From NCBI RefSeq assembly GCF_047276495.1, contig NZ_CP178543.1, forward strand, positions 6,138,001-6,202,000: a stretch of DNA of 64,000 nt, in the 5' to 3' direction. A model generated the notes under the pieces. It made no database searches. It was given only the letters and a program-made list of their open reading frames with translations, and was not told the DNA's origin. Shown here piece by piece: positions 17,206 through 25,923 of this stretch. This stretch comes from Capilliphycus salinus. GTDB lineage: Bacteria; Cyanobacteriota; Cyanobacteriia; Cyanobacteriales; Microcoleaceae. A program made the translations under genes and the position numbers. Position 1 is the first letter of the stretch. Every line of letters begins with the position of its first letter.

Positions 17206-19311
17206 ATGATTGCAAATACAGCAACCGCAGACAGACCATTACTTCGAGGAAAAGGACTCCCTCCGTTTGAGATGATCGAACCGGATGCGGTGGTTCCCGA
17301 GATGACGCAATTATTAGAAGAACTTGATGCCGAACTTGCAAGTTTAGAAGCGAATGTACAGCCGACTTGGGAAGGTTTGGTTGAACCGTTGCAACTTTTG
17401 CAGGAGCGTTTAACCTGGAGTTGGGGAATTGTTAATCATTTGATGGGCGTAAAAAATAGCCCGGAACTGCGAAAAGCACACGAAAGCGTTCAGCCAAAAG
17501 TTGTGCAGTTTATTAACAAATTCAACCAAAGTCAAGCGATTTATAAAGCGTTTAAAGCCTTGCGAGAATCTTCCGAATGGGAGAATTTAGACTCGGCTCA
17601 AAAGCGAATTGTAGAAGCGGCAATTCGAGATGCTGAACTTTCTGGGGTGGGTTTTGAAGGCGAAAAACGGGATCGTTTTAATGCGATTCAATTGGAATTA
17701 GCCGAACTTTCGACTAAGTTTTCCAATCATGTTTTAGATGCGACAAAAGCCTTTAGTTTGACTTTAACCGAACCGGAAGAAGTCGAAGGTTTACCCCCCA
17801 GTTTGCTCAGTTTGGCGGCTCAAGCGGCCCGTTCGGAAGGGATGGAATCAGCCACCGCAGAACAAGGTCCCTGGCGAATTACATTAGATTTTCCCAGTTT
17901 CGGCCCCTTCTTAAAATTTAGCAAGCGGCGAGATTTGCGCGAACAAGTTTATAAGGCTTATATGAGTCGCGCTTCTAGCGGAGAATTGAATAATTTTCCC
18001 TTAATTGAACGGATTTTAGAATTGCGTCAAGAAAAGGCAAAATTACTCGGTTTTGAAAGTTATGCTGAGTTAAGTTTAGCCAGCAAAATGGCGCCGAGTG
18101 TGGAAGCGGTGGAGGCGTTATCTGAAGAATTGCGGGTCGTTAGTTATGATGCGGCTTTGAAAGATTTTGAGGAACTAAAAGCCTTTGCAGCGTCCAAAGG
18201 AGCGCCGGAAGCCGAGGATTTAAAACATTGGGATATTAGCTTTTGGGCCGAACGTCAGCGAGAAGAAAAGTTTGCCTTTACCGATGAAGAATTGCGCCCT
18301 TATTTTCCCTTGCCTCAAGTGTTAGAAGGGTTGTTTGGTTTGGTCAAACGGATTTTTGGAATTACGATTATTTCGGCCGACGGTGAAGCCCCGGTTTGGC
18401 ACAAAGATGTCCGTTATTTCCAAGTGTCTGATGACGCCGGAAATCCCATCGCTTATTTTTATTTAGATGCCTACAGTCGTCCGGCAGAAAAACGGGGCGG
18501 CGCTTGGATGGATGAGTGTATTACTCGCAGCAAAATTACCGAAAATGGTGCTTTTACTGTTCGTTTACCTGTGGCTTATTTGCAGTGCAATCAAACGCCA
18601 CCGGTTGATGATAAACCGAGTTTAATGACGTTTAGTGAGGTAGAAACGTTATTCCATGAATTTGGTCACGGTTTACAACATATGTTAACCACCGTTGATT
18701 ATGCGGGGGCTGCGGGGATTAATAATGTTGAATGGGATGCGGTAGAATTGCCAAGCCAATTTATGGAAAATTGGTGTTATGATCGCTCGACTTTGTTCGG
18801 GATGGCAAAGCATTATCAAACCGGAGAATCTTTACCCGAACATTATTATCAAAAGTTGCTGGCAGCCCGCACTTATATGAGCGGTACGGGTATGTTAAGG
18901 CAGCTTCATTTTGGATTAATTGATTTGGAATTGCACCACCGTTATCAACCGGGAGGAAAGGAAACGGTTATTGAGGTCAGAAACCGCATTGCTGAAAATA
19001 CAACCGTGTTAAAACCTTTACCCGAAGATGCGTTTTTGTGTGCTTTTGGGCATATTTTCTCGGGCGGTTATGCGGCAGGTTACTACAGTTATAAATGGGC
19101 GGAAGTTCTCAGTGCCGATGCGTTTTCTGCTTTTGAAGAAGCGGGTTTAGAAGATGAAATCGCAGTCGCGGATATTGGGAAACGTTTCCGAGAAACTGTG
19201 TTAGCTTTGGGCGGAAGTTTGCACCCAATGGAAGTTTTTAAATCCTTCCGAGGACGCGAACCGAGTACCCAACCTTTATTGGTTCATAGCGGTTTAGTTC
19301 CTGCGGCATAA
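17206..19311 (+). CDS. M3 family oligopeptidase (oligopeptidase A-like)
   Basis: A zinc metallopeptidase of the thimet/PrlC family that degrades short cytoplasmic peptides, including cleaved signal and transit peptides in related enzymes. The zinc site TLFHEFGHGLQHM lies near residue 484 and the downstream Glu helix (NNVEWDAVELPSQFMENW) is present. Length (701) matches the family. The ATG at 17,206 is chosen because AGGA (17,194) sits eight bases upstream and the protein then starts MIANTATADRPLLRGKGLPP, close to the family pattern; an in-frame ATG at 17,179 would add nine residues. No signal peptide is seen. It follows the EEP gene after 30 bases. Confidence 0.92.
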   Translation: MIANTATADRPLLRGKGLPPFEMIEPDAVVPEMTQLLEELDAELASLEANVQPTWEGLVEPLQLLQERLTWSWGIVNHLMGVKNSPELRKAHESVQPKVVQFINKFNQSQAIYKAFKALRESSEWENLDSAQKRIVEAAIRDAELSGVGFEGEKRDRFNAIQLELAELSTKFSNHVLDATKAFSLTLTEPEEVEGLPPSLLSLAAQAARSEGMESATAEQGPWRITLDFPSFGPFLKFSKRRDLREQVYKAYMSRASSGELNNFPLIERILELRQEKAKLLGFESYAELSLASKMAPSVEAVEALSEELRVVSYDAALKDFEELKAFAASKGAPEAEDLKHWDISFWAERQREEKFAFTDEELRPYFPLPQVLEGLFGLVKRIFGITIISADGEAPVWHKDVRYFQVSDDAGNPIAYFYLDAYSRPAEKRGGAWMDECITRSKITENGAFTVRLPVAYLQCNQTPPVDDKPSLMTFSEVETLFHEFGHGLQHMLTTVDYAGAAGINNVEWDAVELPSQFMENWCYDRSTLFGMAKHYQTGESLPEHYYQKLLAARTYMSGTGMLRQLHFGLIDLELHHRYQPGGKETVIEVRNRIAENTTVLKPLPEDAFLCAFGHIFSGGYAAGYYSYKWAEVLSADAFSAFEEAGLEDEIAVADIGKRFRETVLALGGSLHPMEVFKSFRGREPSTQPLLVHSGLVPAA

Positions 19312-19667
19312 TTGCGTTAAATTTGTTTAGGGGCGTTCATCAAGAACGTCTCTAAATCTTATTAGCCTGAACAATTTAGACCGGGATGCAGCAGATGTTT
19401 TATCCCCCTAAATCTCCTGTAATAATCCCCCTAAATCCCCCTTGAAAAGGGGGACTTTATCCCCCTAAATCTCCCTTAAAAAGCAGGACTTTCAATCATT
19501 TCCCCTTCTTTTCCCCTTCTTTTCCCCTTCTTTTCCCCTTCTTTTCCCCCCGATCATCGGGGGGCTAGGGGGGATCGCGAGGGGGGCTAGGGGGGATTTA
19601 AAAGAGATACTAGGGGGGATAAGTATCAAAAGCAAACATAATAGTATTTCATATAATCTCTATATTT
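19312..19667. repeat. Spacer with CCCCCTAAATC-type element and an 11-bp microsatellite
   Basis: Contains ATCCCCCTAAATCCCCCTTGAAAAGGGGGACTT-type palindromes (19,400-19,480), about four copies of an 11-bp unit TTTTCCCCTTC (19,500-19,548), and then GGGGGGCTAGGGGGGAT copies (19,558-19,620). The same composite, in the same order, recurs at 38,425-38,690. No gene is supported. Confidence 0.8.
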
Positions 19668-20564
19668 ATGATTGTTATTCTCTCTTCAATTTTACCTGTA
19701 GCTTGTATTGTTTTGATTGGGTTTATTATCGGAAAAAAGCTAAATCTCGATATATCTACCCTTTCTCGCCTGAGTTTGTACGTGTTATATCCCGCTTTAA
19801 TTATTGATAATCTCTACAAAACCACCCTGAGCGGTGAAAGTGCGTTCGCCATTACGGTTGGATTTTTAATTACCTTTGTTATTTTAGGTATTATAGCATG
19901 GCAACTCAGCAATTATTGGCAATTTTCAACCGATTTAAAAAAAAGTTTAATCACCACAACCGCTTTACCCAACGTCGGAAATTTGGGGCTTCCGGTGACT
20001 TTATTTGCTTTGGGAGAGGCGGGACTGGAACGGGCAATTGTGTACTTAATTGCTTGGAACATCGTTGTTTTAACAACAGTTCCCGCTTTTTTACAAAGTG
20101 GGGGTTTTCGTTCTTCGATTCAATTCATGCTGAAACTTCCCCTCACTTGGGCGGTGACTTTTGGCGTGTGTTTGCGAGTGTTTAATGTTCAGCTTCCCTT
20201 TAAGTTAGACGAAGGATTAAACCTGTTAGCAAATGGGGCAATTCCCCTGGCTTTATTAATGTTAGGTTTGCAAATAGCCAATAATCGATTATCCGTCAAT
20301 TTATACGAAGTGGGAGCCAGTTTTTTAAGACTTATGGGCGGTGCGGCGATTGCGTTTATCGTCGGTAAACTGTTGGGTTTAGAAGATTTGGATTTAAAAG
20401 TTTTGATCTTGCAGAGTTCAATGCCAACCGCAATTACAGCCTTTTTAATGGTGAACGAATTTGGCGGCGATGCGGTTCAAACGGCGCGAGTTGTTGTGGT
20501 TTCAACCCTGCTTGCTTTTATCACCTTACCGGGGGTTTTATTCGCCCTCCAAACCTTTATTTAG
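19668..20564 (+). CDS. AEC (auxin efflux carrier-like) family transporter
   Basis: An integral membrane protein of 298 residues with about ten hydrophobic segments in two inverted halves, the AEC/bile-acid-symporter-like fold. Pointers are the N-terminal PVACIVLIGFIIGKKLNLD, the central TTALPNVGNLGLPVTLFALG (a family hallmark with Asn/Gly-Pro breaks in a helix) and SSMPTAITAFLMVNEFG in the second half. Bacterial relatives are linked to export of malate, malonate or other organic anions; the substrate here is unknown. The gene stands alone and runs into bidirectional hairpins shared with the convergent membrane-protein gene. Confidence 0.88.
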   Translation: MIVILSSILPVACIVLIGFIIGKKLNLDISTLSRLSLYVLYPALIIDNLYKTTLSGESAFAITVGFLITFVILGIIAWQLSNYWQFSTDLKKSLITTTALPNVGNLGLPVTLFALGEAGLERAIVYLIAWNIVVLTTVPAFLQSGGFRSSIQFMLKLPLTWAVTFGVCLRVFNVQLPFKLDEGLNLLANGAIPLALLMLGLQIANNRLSVNLYEVGASFLRLMGGAAIAFIVGKLLGLEDLDLKVLILQSSMPTAITAFLMVNEFGGDAVQTARVVVVSTLLAFITLPGVLFALQTFI

Positions 20565-20691
20565 TTGTTCCGATAATGCTGTAGGGGCGGGTTCCTAACC
20601 AATTTAGACTTCCCACAGACAATCATAATAAACCCGTCCATTCTTAGCCTAAATTGCTCTTTACTAAAAATCAACACATATAAATAGAATC

Positions 20692-20723
20692 AAAAACCCG
20701 GTTTCTGTTATAAACCGGGTTTT
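20692..20723. terminator. Bidirectional hairpin terminator, copy 1
   Basis: AAAAACCCGGTTT pairs with AAACCGGGTTTTT across CTGTTAT. A T-run on one side and an A-run on the other allow termination from both the AEC gene and the convergent gene. Confidence 0.65.
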
Positions 20724-20803
20724 TGGGGTGTAGTAAGTTCGTTGTTGCGCTTTAGCACAAAGTCAAAAAAATAATTAAAAAAAAAAATAAGATTGGGAAA
20801 AAT

Positions 20804-20837
20804 AAAAACCCGGTAACTAACCGCGAAACCGGGTTTT
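20804..20837. terminator. Bidirectional hairpin terminator, copy 2
   Basis: AAAAACCCGGT pairs with ACCGGGTTTTT across a slightly longer loop (AACTAACCGCGAA). It lies in the duplicated unit described above. Confidence 0.6.
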
Positions 20838-20957
20838 TGGGGTGTAGTAAGTTCGTTGTTGCGCGGAGAGTGCCAAATCAAACCTATAATTTCCGATGGA
20901 AAATTATGTGTGAATAAGAAGGGCTAAAGCCCAACAACAAGCCCAACAACAAAGGTT

Positions 20958-21539
20958 TTAAAATTCACCGGAGAGATTAAACCCTCCCAAAATAATTAAT
21001 AACAATCCCGCAATTAATCCCAATTCAATCCCCAAAGGTTTGTGAGTGAACTGTTTCCCAAACCAATAACCCCCGCCAATGGTTAACAAACTCGAACAAA
21101 AACTAAAAAAACTGGTTAAAATTACATCAAATTTAGCAATACCCGCCCCGACACCCGTTCCTAAATTTGTGATAGTTAAAGCAAAACCTAATAAAATTGC
21201 GGTTTTTAAATTCAGTCTATTTATAGAATTTTGAGAAGTCAATTCTTCGGTTTCGTTTGAGTCTGAAGCGAGCGTTTGCCCAATACTAACCAGACCAATT
21301 ATAATTAAAATTAAGCTGCCGATATAACCCGCCAAACTGTCGGGTAAATACTGACGAATTTGATCGCCAAGATGAATCGAAATCCAAGTGCTTAAACCCG
21401 AAAGAATTGCAATGGCAAAGTTAGCAGAAGTCGGAACAATCCAGTTTCGCAGTCCGTAACTCATTCCCACTGCTAAATTATCAAGATTGGTGGAAAGCGA
21501 CAAAACAATAGAACTCAAAACAGACTCAAATAAATTCAT
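20958..21539 (-). CDS. YtaF/MntP-like membrane protein
   Basis: A 193-residue protein with about six hydrophobic helices. The first segment, SSIVLSLSTNLDNLAVGMSY, matches the first repeat motif of the MntP/YtaF family (a Ser/Asp/Asn pattern within the helix), and the fourth segment contains GFALTITNLGTGVGAG with a similar polar pattern, as expected for an internal duplication. MntP exports manganese; YtaF is an uncharacterised sister first noted in sporeformers. Which of the two applies cannot be decided from sequence alone, though the Asn in place of an Asp in the motif is closer to neither extreme. A residue patch (about 88-106) is hydrophilic and probably cytoplasmic. Confidence 0.75.
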   Translation of the reverse strand: MNLFESVLSSIVLSLSTNLDNLAVGMSYGLRNWIVPTSANFAIAILSGLSTWISIHLGDQIRQYLPDSLAGYIGSLILIIIGLVSIGQTLASDSNETEELTSQNSINRLNLKTAILLGFALTITNLGTGVGAGIAKFDVILTSFFSFCSSLLTIGGGYWFGKQFTHKPLGIELGLIAGLLLIILGGFNLSGEF

Positions 21540-21588
21540 ATTTTAGACGACTAATACGATGTCAGATTGATTAACTTTATTATCAGAA

Positions 21589-21694
21589 TGGGGCGGGTTC
21601 ATCTCAGTTACCAGTGATTACAGTTAATAACGGTTTACAGTTTTTGCAGTTATTGGTTATCAATATTCACTGTTCACTGTAATCAACCCGCCCC
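21589..21694. repeat. GGGGCGGGTT...AACCCGCCCC inverted-repeat element
   Basis: A ~106-bp element with ends GGGGCGGGTT (21,590) and AACCCGCCCC (21,685), extended outside by roughly complementary TTATTATCAGAAT / ACATAATGATAA. The inside is built of CAGTTATTGGTTAT / CAGTTACCAGTGATTACAG-like pieces. It is one of several such elements in the window and looks like a MITE-type repeat. Confidence 0.6.
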
Positions 21695-21736
21695 AACATA
21701 ATGATAATTGATTAATTGTACAGGATCTAATTCCAC

Positions 21737-22504
21737 TTAGAAAGGCGAACCCGGAATCGAAGGTCTGGGAACCGACGGCACCGGAGGAGTAGGAACATTC
21801 GGAGTAGGAATTCCATTCGCAGAACAACTAAAACTAGACGGAACAATGCGCTGACAAATTGCTTGTAAAGCACCTTCTGGCGTGATGGGAATATTAAAAC
21901 CAGAAAACAGTTCTCCAGCTAAAATTAAAGCCAATTCTTCGGGAGTAATATCCTGAATATCTCCGAGAATACCCGGTAAAACCCCTATTTTTTGACCTTC
22001 CCTCAAAATCACCGGAACCGCACCTTCTTCTTGAGAAATTACTTCAACTTCTCCCTCCAAAACTTTAATATTTCCGGTCCCATCTTCGTTGGTTTCCATA
22101 ATATAAAGTGTACCTTTTACCCCAACAGAAAACCCTCCAATACAACCATTTGCAGGCCCACTAACGACCACTTGACCTTGTTGAATATCAATACATTGAC
22201 CAACAGTAACCCGAGAATTTGTTCCAATGCGTCCGGCGGCGCCGTTATTAAATTCTAACCCCGCACGGGAATTTTCGGTGTGAATCAGTTGACCCAAATT
22301 CGCTCGGTCTTCAAGTTTTGCTTGCTGTTCTTCGATGAAGACTTCTTCTCCATCTAAAATTTCTTGAACGGTAGCCAAATCAATTTGAGCAAAAGCGGGA
22401 GGATTAAACAGTCCGAACCCCACAGCAAAAGATACAGCGGATAGCAGGCTTAAAATGGTTTTTGGGGAACGATAGTGATTGACAATCGAATTTAATGGCA
22501 TCAT
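21737..22504 (-). CDS. Secreted FecR-domain protein
   Basis: A signal peptide (residues 1-40, cleavage likely after AFA) leads to a FecR-like beta-helical domain at ~60-185: NGAAGRIGTNSRVTVGQC, then GVKGTLYIMETNEDGTGNI and VLEGEVEVISQEEG. The C terminus is Pro-rich (NVPTPPVPSVPRPSIPG). Such FecR proteins in cyanobacteria are not sigma-factor regulators of iron uptake; they are periplasmic or surface proteins of unknown ligand that often lie beside CHAT/TPR genes. Here the gene is divergent from a TPR-CHAT gene with only 102 bases between the starts, so a shared control region is likely. Two Cys pairs may form disulfides. Confidence 0.75.
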   Translation of the reverse strand: MMPLNSIVNHYRSPKTILSLLSAVSFAVGFGLFNPPAFAQIDLATVQEILDGEEVFIEEQQAKLEDRANLGQLIHTENSRAGLEFNNGAAGRIGTNSRVTVGQCIDIQQGQVVVSGPANGCIGGFSVGVKGTLYIMETNEDGTGNIKVLEGEVEVISQEEGAVPVILREGQKIGVLPGILGDIQDITPEELALILAGELFSGFNIPITPEGALQAICQRIVPSSFSCSANGIPTPNVPTPPVPSVPRPSIPGSPF

Positions 22505-22606
22505 CTGGTTTAGTGGTTAAAATTGAGAAAGGAGATAAAGAAGCGCAAATCAAAGGTTGAGGTTAACACCCTCAAGATTGTCATAAAAACTATTTTAAGA
22601 TAAACC

Positions 22607-25387
22607 ATGACCTGCGAACAAAAACAAAACAAAATCTTGAATAGGTGGTTTTACGGAATACTTCAAGTTACTTTTCTACTGAGCCTTCTGTTATCAGGAA
22701 AAATTCCGCCCGTCGCCTCCGATGAACCGGTGAACCCCTCCAACGTTTGGGATAGGGAATTGACCGAAAAAATGATACTGGCGGCGAACCCTAAAAATCC
22801 GGCACAAGAAGCCTTAAAAGCGGGTTTAAATCACTATCGCCAGGGAACGGGTGCGGCTTTACGCCTAGCCATTGAACAGTTAGAAATTGCTTTAAAACTG
22901 TGGCGAGAACAGGGCGATTTTACTCAAGAAGCAACCACGTTACAATTTTTGGGGTTAATTCATTCTGATTTGGGAGAATATCAAGCCGCTTTAAATTATT
23001 ATCGTCAGGTTTTACAATTACTTCCTGAATTGTCTCAACCGGAGTATTGGGAAGCGCCGATTTTAGAACTTTCGGCTGAGGTTTATTTCAGATGGGGCGA
23101 ATATCAAAAAGCCTTAGAAGCCTATGAAAAAGCTTACAGTCTCCGCCAACAAATTGGCATAGAATCCGCACAAGCCGCCACGTTAAATAGTATCGGTTTG
23201 GTGTATTATGATTTGGGAGAATTAGACCGGGCGTTAAAGTATTATCAACAGGCGCAGTCGCTCTTACAACGTTCCGAAAATTCCGGTGATTTAAAAACTA
23301 CAGCTTTGATTTTAAATAATATTGGTCAGGTTTATTCCGAACAAGGAGAATTAGAAAAAGCCAAAGAAACCTACGAGCAAGCGTTGAATTATTGGAGAGC
23401 ATTACCGAGCCAATCTGATATCAGAAATATTCGCGGACAAGCCGCAACTTTGAACAACAAAGGTTATATTTTTGCCCAATCTAATCAACTTCAAATCGCC
23501 CAACAAACTTACAATGAAGCCTTACCCCTCTGGCAAAAAATCGGAGACCGCACCCGAGAAGCCAGTACGTTAAATAATCTCTGTTATGTGGATTTTAAAC
23601 AGGGAAATTTAGCCCAAGCTTTAGAAATTTGTACTCAATCTCTACAAATTAGACAAACGGTAGGAGATAAAAGCAAAGAACCGCTTAGTTTGTATTATAT
23701 CGCTCAAATTCAACGGGAACAAGGTCAGTTAGAAGCCGCAGTTCAAACTATAGAAACGGCGTTAGAAATCATTGAAGATTTGCGAACAAAAGTTGATCGC
23801 CAAGATTTAAGAACCTCCTTTTTTGCATCAAAACAAGAATATTATCAGTTTTATATTGACTTGTTAATGCAACTGCACAAACAAAATCCCGAAAAGGGTT
23901 TTGACGGGTTAGCTTTGCAAGCCAGCGAACGCGCCAAAGCCAGAAGTTTATTAGAAATATTAGCCGAGTCTGGGGGAGAAGTTACCTCGGGAATTGACCC
24001 CAAATTATTAGAAGAAAAGAAACAACTGCAACAACAACTCAGCGCCTTAGAACAGTTGCGAGTTCGGTTACTCAGCGGCGAACATACGGAAGAACAAAGA
24101 ATAACAATTAACGGCGAAATTGATAATTTACTGCAACAATATCGAACGTTACTATCAGAAATTCGCGCCACCAGTCCCCATTATGCGGCGCTAACTCAAC
24201 CCCAACCGTTAACCTTGGGAGAAATTCAACAACAAATTCTCGACTCCGAAACCGTTTTATTAGAATATTCCCTCGGAGAAAACCGCAGTTATTTATGGGT
24301 GGTCACGCCAAATTCCATAGAAAGTTATGAACTCCCCGGACGAGAAGAAATCGAAACAAAAGTAACCGCATTTCGAGATTCTTTTTTACTTCCCAACCAA
24401 CGCATTCGCCGAACCCTCGCGGAAAACGCCGGAAAAGAACTGGCGGAGATGATATTACCCGAATCAGAAAAACTCAGTCAAAAACGGTTATTAATTGTCG
24501 CCGATGGAGTCTTACAATATGTACCGTTTAACGCCTTACCAACCCCCGGAACATTAATCTTAGAAGAAGACTGGACGCCATTAATTGTGAGCCACGAAAT
24601 TGTCACCCTTCCTTCTGCTTCTACTTTAGCAGTTTTACGTCAAGAAATCAAGGGAAGAACACCCGCACCCAAAGCCTTGGCAATAGTCGCCGATCCGGTT
24701 TTTAGCTATCAGGATGAACGGGTAAAAAATGTAGCTCCAGAAAAGGCAAAATCCTTATCGCCCGAGTTAGAACGTTCGGCGAGAGAGTCGGGGGTTTTAT
24801 TTGACCGTTTACCCTTTACCGAAAAAGAAGCCGAACGAATTTTAGACCTCATTCCAACGGTTAATAGTACCAAACAATTTGGGTTTTCAGCCCGCCGAGA
24901 ATTTGTCACCAGCCAACAAATGAGTCAATATCGAATACTTCATTTTGCAACACACGGTTTACTCAATAGCGAAACCCCCGAACTTTCGGGTTTGGTCTTA
25001 TCTCTGGTCGATAAAACGGGCGAACCGTTAAACGGTTTTCTGCGTTTATACGATATTTTTAACCTGAATTTATCGGCAGAGTTAGCCGTTTTAAGTGCCT
25101 GCGAAACCGGATTGGGAGAAAATATCAAAGGCGAAGGTTTGGTGGGGTTAACGAGGGGATTTATGTATGCGGGAGCGCCCCGAGTTGTTGTCAGTTTGTG
25201 GAAAGTTGATGACCAAGCAACCTCCGAATTAATGGTGAAATTTTATCAACGAATGCTGCAACAAAACCTATCCCCCGTCGCGGCGTTGCGAGTTGCTCAA
25301 ATTGATATGTGGCAACAAAATAAATGGTCATCTCCCTACTTTTGGGCGGCGTTTACGCTACAAGGAGAATGGCAACCGCCCCAATAA
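22607..25387 (+). CDS. TPR-CHAT protein (caspase-like peptidase domain), exported or membrane-anchored
   Basis: A 926-residue protein with a hydrophobic N-terminal segment (ILQVTFLLSLLLSGKIPPVA, about 18-38), roughly eight TPR repeats (about 65-390; for example LNSIGLVYYDLGELDRALKY), a coiled-coil region (450-520) and a C-terminal CHAT domain (600-925). The CHAT dyad is seen as LHFATHGLLNSETPELSG (His about 785) and LAVLSACETGLGENIKGEG (Cys about 831), followed by GAPRVVVSLWKVDD. CHAT domains share the caspase/separase fold; some are peptidases. The TPRs probably bind the trigger. The FecR gene is divergent next door, a repeated arrangement in cyanobacteria that suggests a joint role, possibly in envelope sensing. 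Confidence 0.88.
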   Translation: MTCEQKQNKILNRWFYGILQVTFLLSLLLSGKIPPVASDEPVNPSNVWDRELTEKMILAANPKNPAQEALKAGLNHYRQGTGAALRLAIEQLEIALKLWREQGDFTQEATTLQFLGLIHSDLGEYQAALNYYRQVLQLLPELSQPEYWEAPILELSAEVYFRWGEYQKALEAYEKAYSLRQQIGIESAQAATLNSIGLVYYDLGELDRALKYYQQAQSLLQRSENSGDLKTTALILNNIGQVYSEQGELEKAKETYEQALNYWRALPSQSDIRNIRGQAATLNNKGYIFAQSNQLQIAQQTYNEALPLWQKIGDRTREASTLNNLCYVDFKQGNLAQALEICTQSLQIRQTVGDKSKEPLSLYYIAQIQREQGQLEAAVQTIETALEIIEDLRTKVDRQDLRTSFFASKQEYYQFYIDLLMQLHKQNPEKGFDGLALQASERAKARSLLEILAESGGEVTSGIDPKLLEEKKQLQQQLSALEQLRVRLLSGEHTEEQRITINGEIDNLLQQYRTLLSEIRATSPHYAALTQPQPLTLGEIQQQILDSETVLLEYSLGENRSYLWVVTPNSIESYELPGREEIETKVTAFRDSFLLPNQRIRRTLAENAGKELAEMILPESEKLSQKRLLIVADGVLQYVPFNALPTPGTLILEEDWTPLIVSHEIVTLPSASTLAVLRQEIKGRTPAPKALAIVADPVFSYQDERVKNVAPEKAKSLSPELERSARESGVLFDRLPFTEKEAERILDLIPTVNSTKQFGFSARREFVTSQQMSQYRILHFATHGLLNSETPELSGLVLSLVDKTGEPLNGFLRLYDIFNLNLSAELAVLSACETGLGENIKGEGLVGLTRGFMYAGAPRVVVSLWKVDDQATSELMVKFYQRMLQQNLSPVAALRVAQIDMWQQNKWSSPYFWAAFTLQGEWQPPQ

Positions 25388-25923
25388 ACCCCAATTAAAC
25401 TGTTAATTTTATTGATAGTTATTGATAGCGATCGCCAACTTATCCGTAAATTTACTGAGTGGTTAGCCGATAGAGATAGAATCTCAATTCTGTAATTCTA
25501 CTGTGGACTTTGCTTGAGAGGTTGCTGTATAAATGAAATAGAGCAAAAAATTCTATCCTTAGGAAGATGACAACTTCCTGGTGCATCGATAACAAGACGG
25601 GCATCTGAAGCCATCTGTAGAGTAGCTCACTACGAAGCTGTACGAAGCTATGACGAATCCTCAAATGTCTGGAGTCTGCAAAAGCCCACACATTTGAATT
25701 TCCTCACAAAAGGCTAACGCATTTCCTCAGACTCTCATTTAAAAGATTTACTATCAGGGTCAAATTAACCTGTCTAACTTCTTTAGGAATTATCCGAAAG
25801 AGGTCAACCTTTAGTGTGCAAAAAAGTTCGATTTTACATGAAAAAACTAATAGTTTTACTTGCGTTAGTTTTCCGGAAAAAAGACAGTTTTCAACGTTTT
25901 ATGAAATGGAGTTAGCAAGCCCT
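25388..25923. other. Spacer without a supported gene
   Basis: One HIP1 site (GCGATCGC, 25,428) follows the CHAT gene. The stretch 25,580-25,720 reads like decayed coding DNA (TACGAAGCTGTACGAAGCTATG includes a 10-bp direct duplication) but has stops in all frames. The open frame of the next gene can be extended upstream to a GTG at 25,816; that extension is not supported by a ribosome binding site. Confidence 0.35.

Larger units (their letters stand above)
20565..20957. repeat. Convergent spacer with two copies of an ACCCGGTTT hairpin plus 27-bp tag
   Basis: Starts with a GTAGGGGCGGGTT...AACCCGTCC-type element (20,581-20,642). Two hairpin copies (separate entries) are each followed by the identical tag GGGGTGTAGTAAGTTCGTTG plus TTGCGC (about 20,724 and 20,838), so the hairpin-plus-tag unit is a ~115-bp duplication. 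Near the end, GCCCAACAACAA is repeated. No gene is supported. Confidence 0.7.

Noticed and set aside
25452..25691. 79-codon minus-strand open frame downstream of the CHAT gene
   Set aside because: No domain, no ribosome binding site, and it covers apparently decayed DNA.
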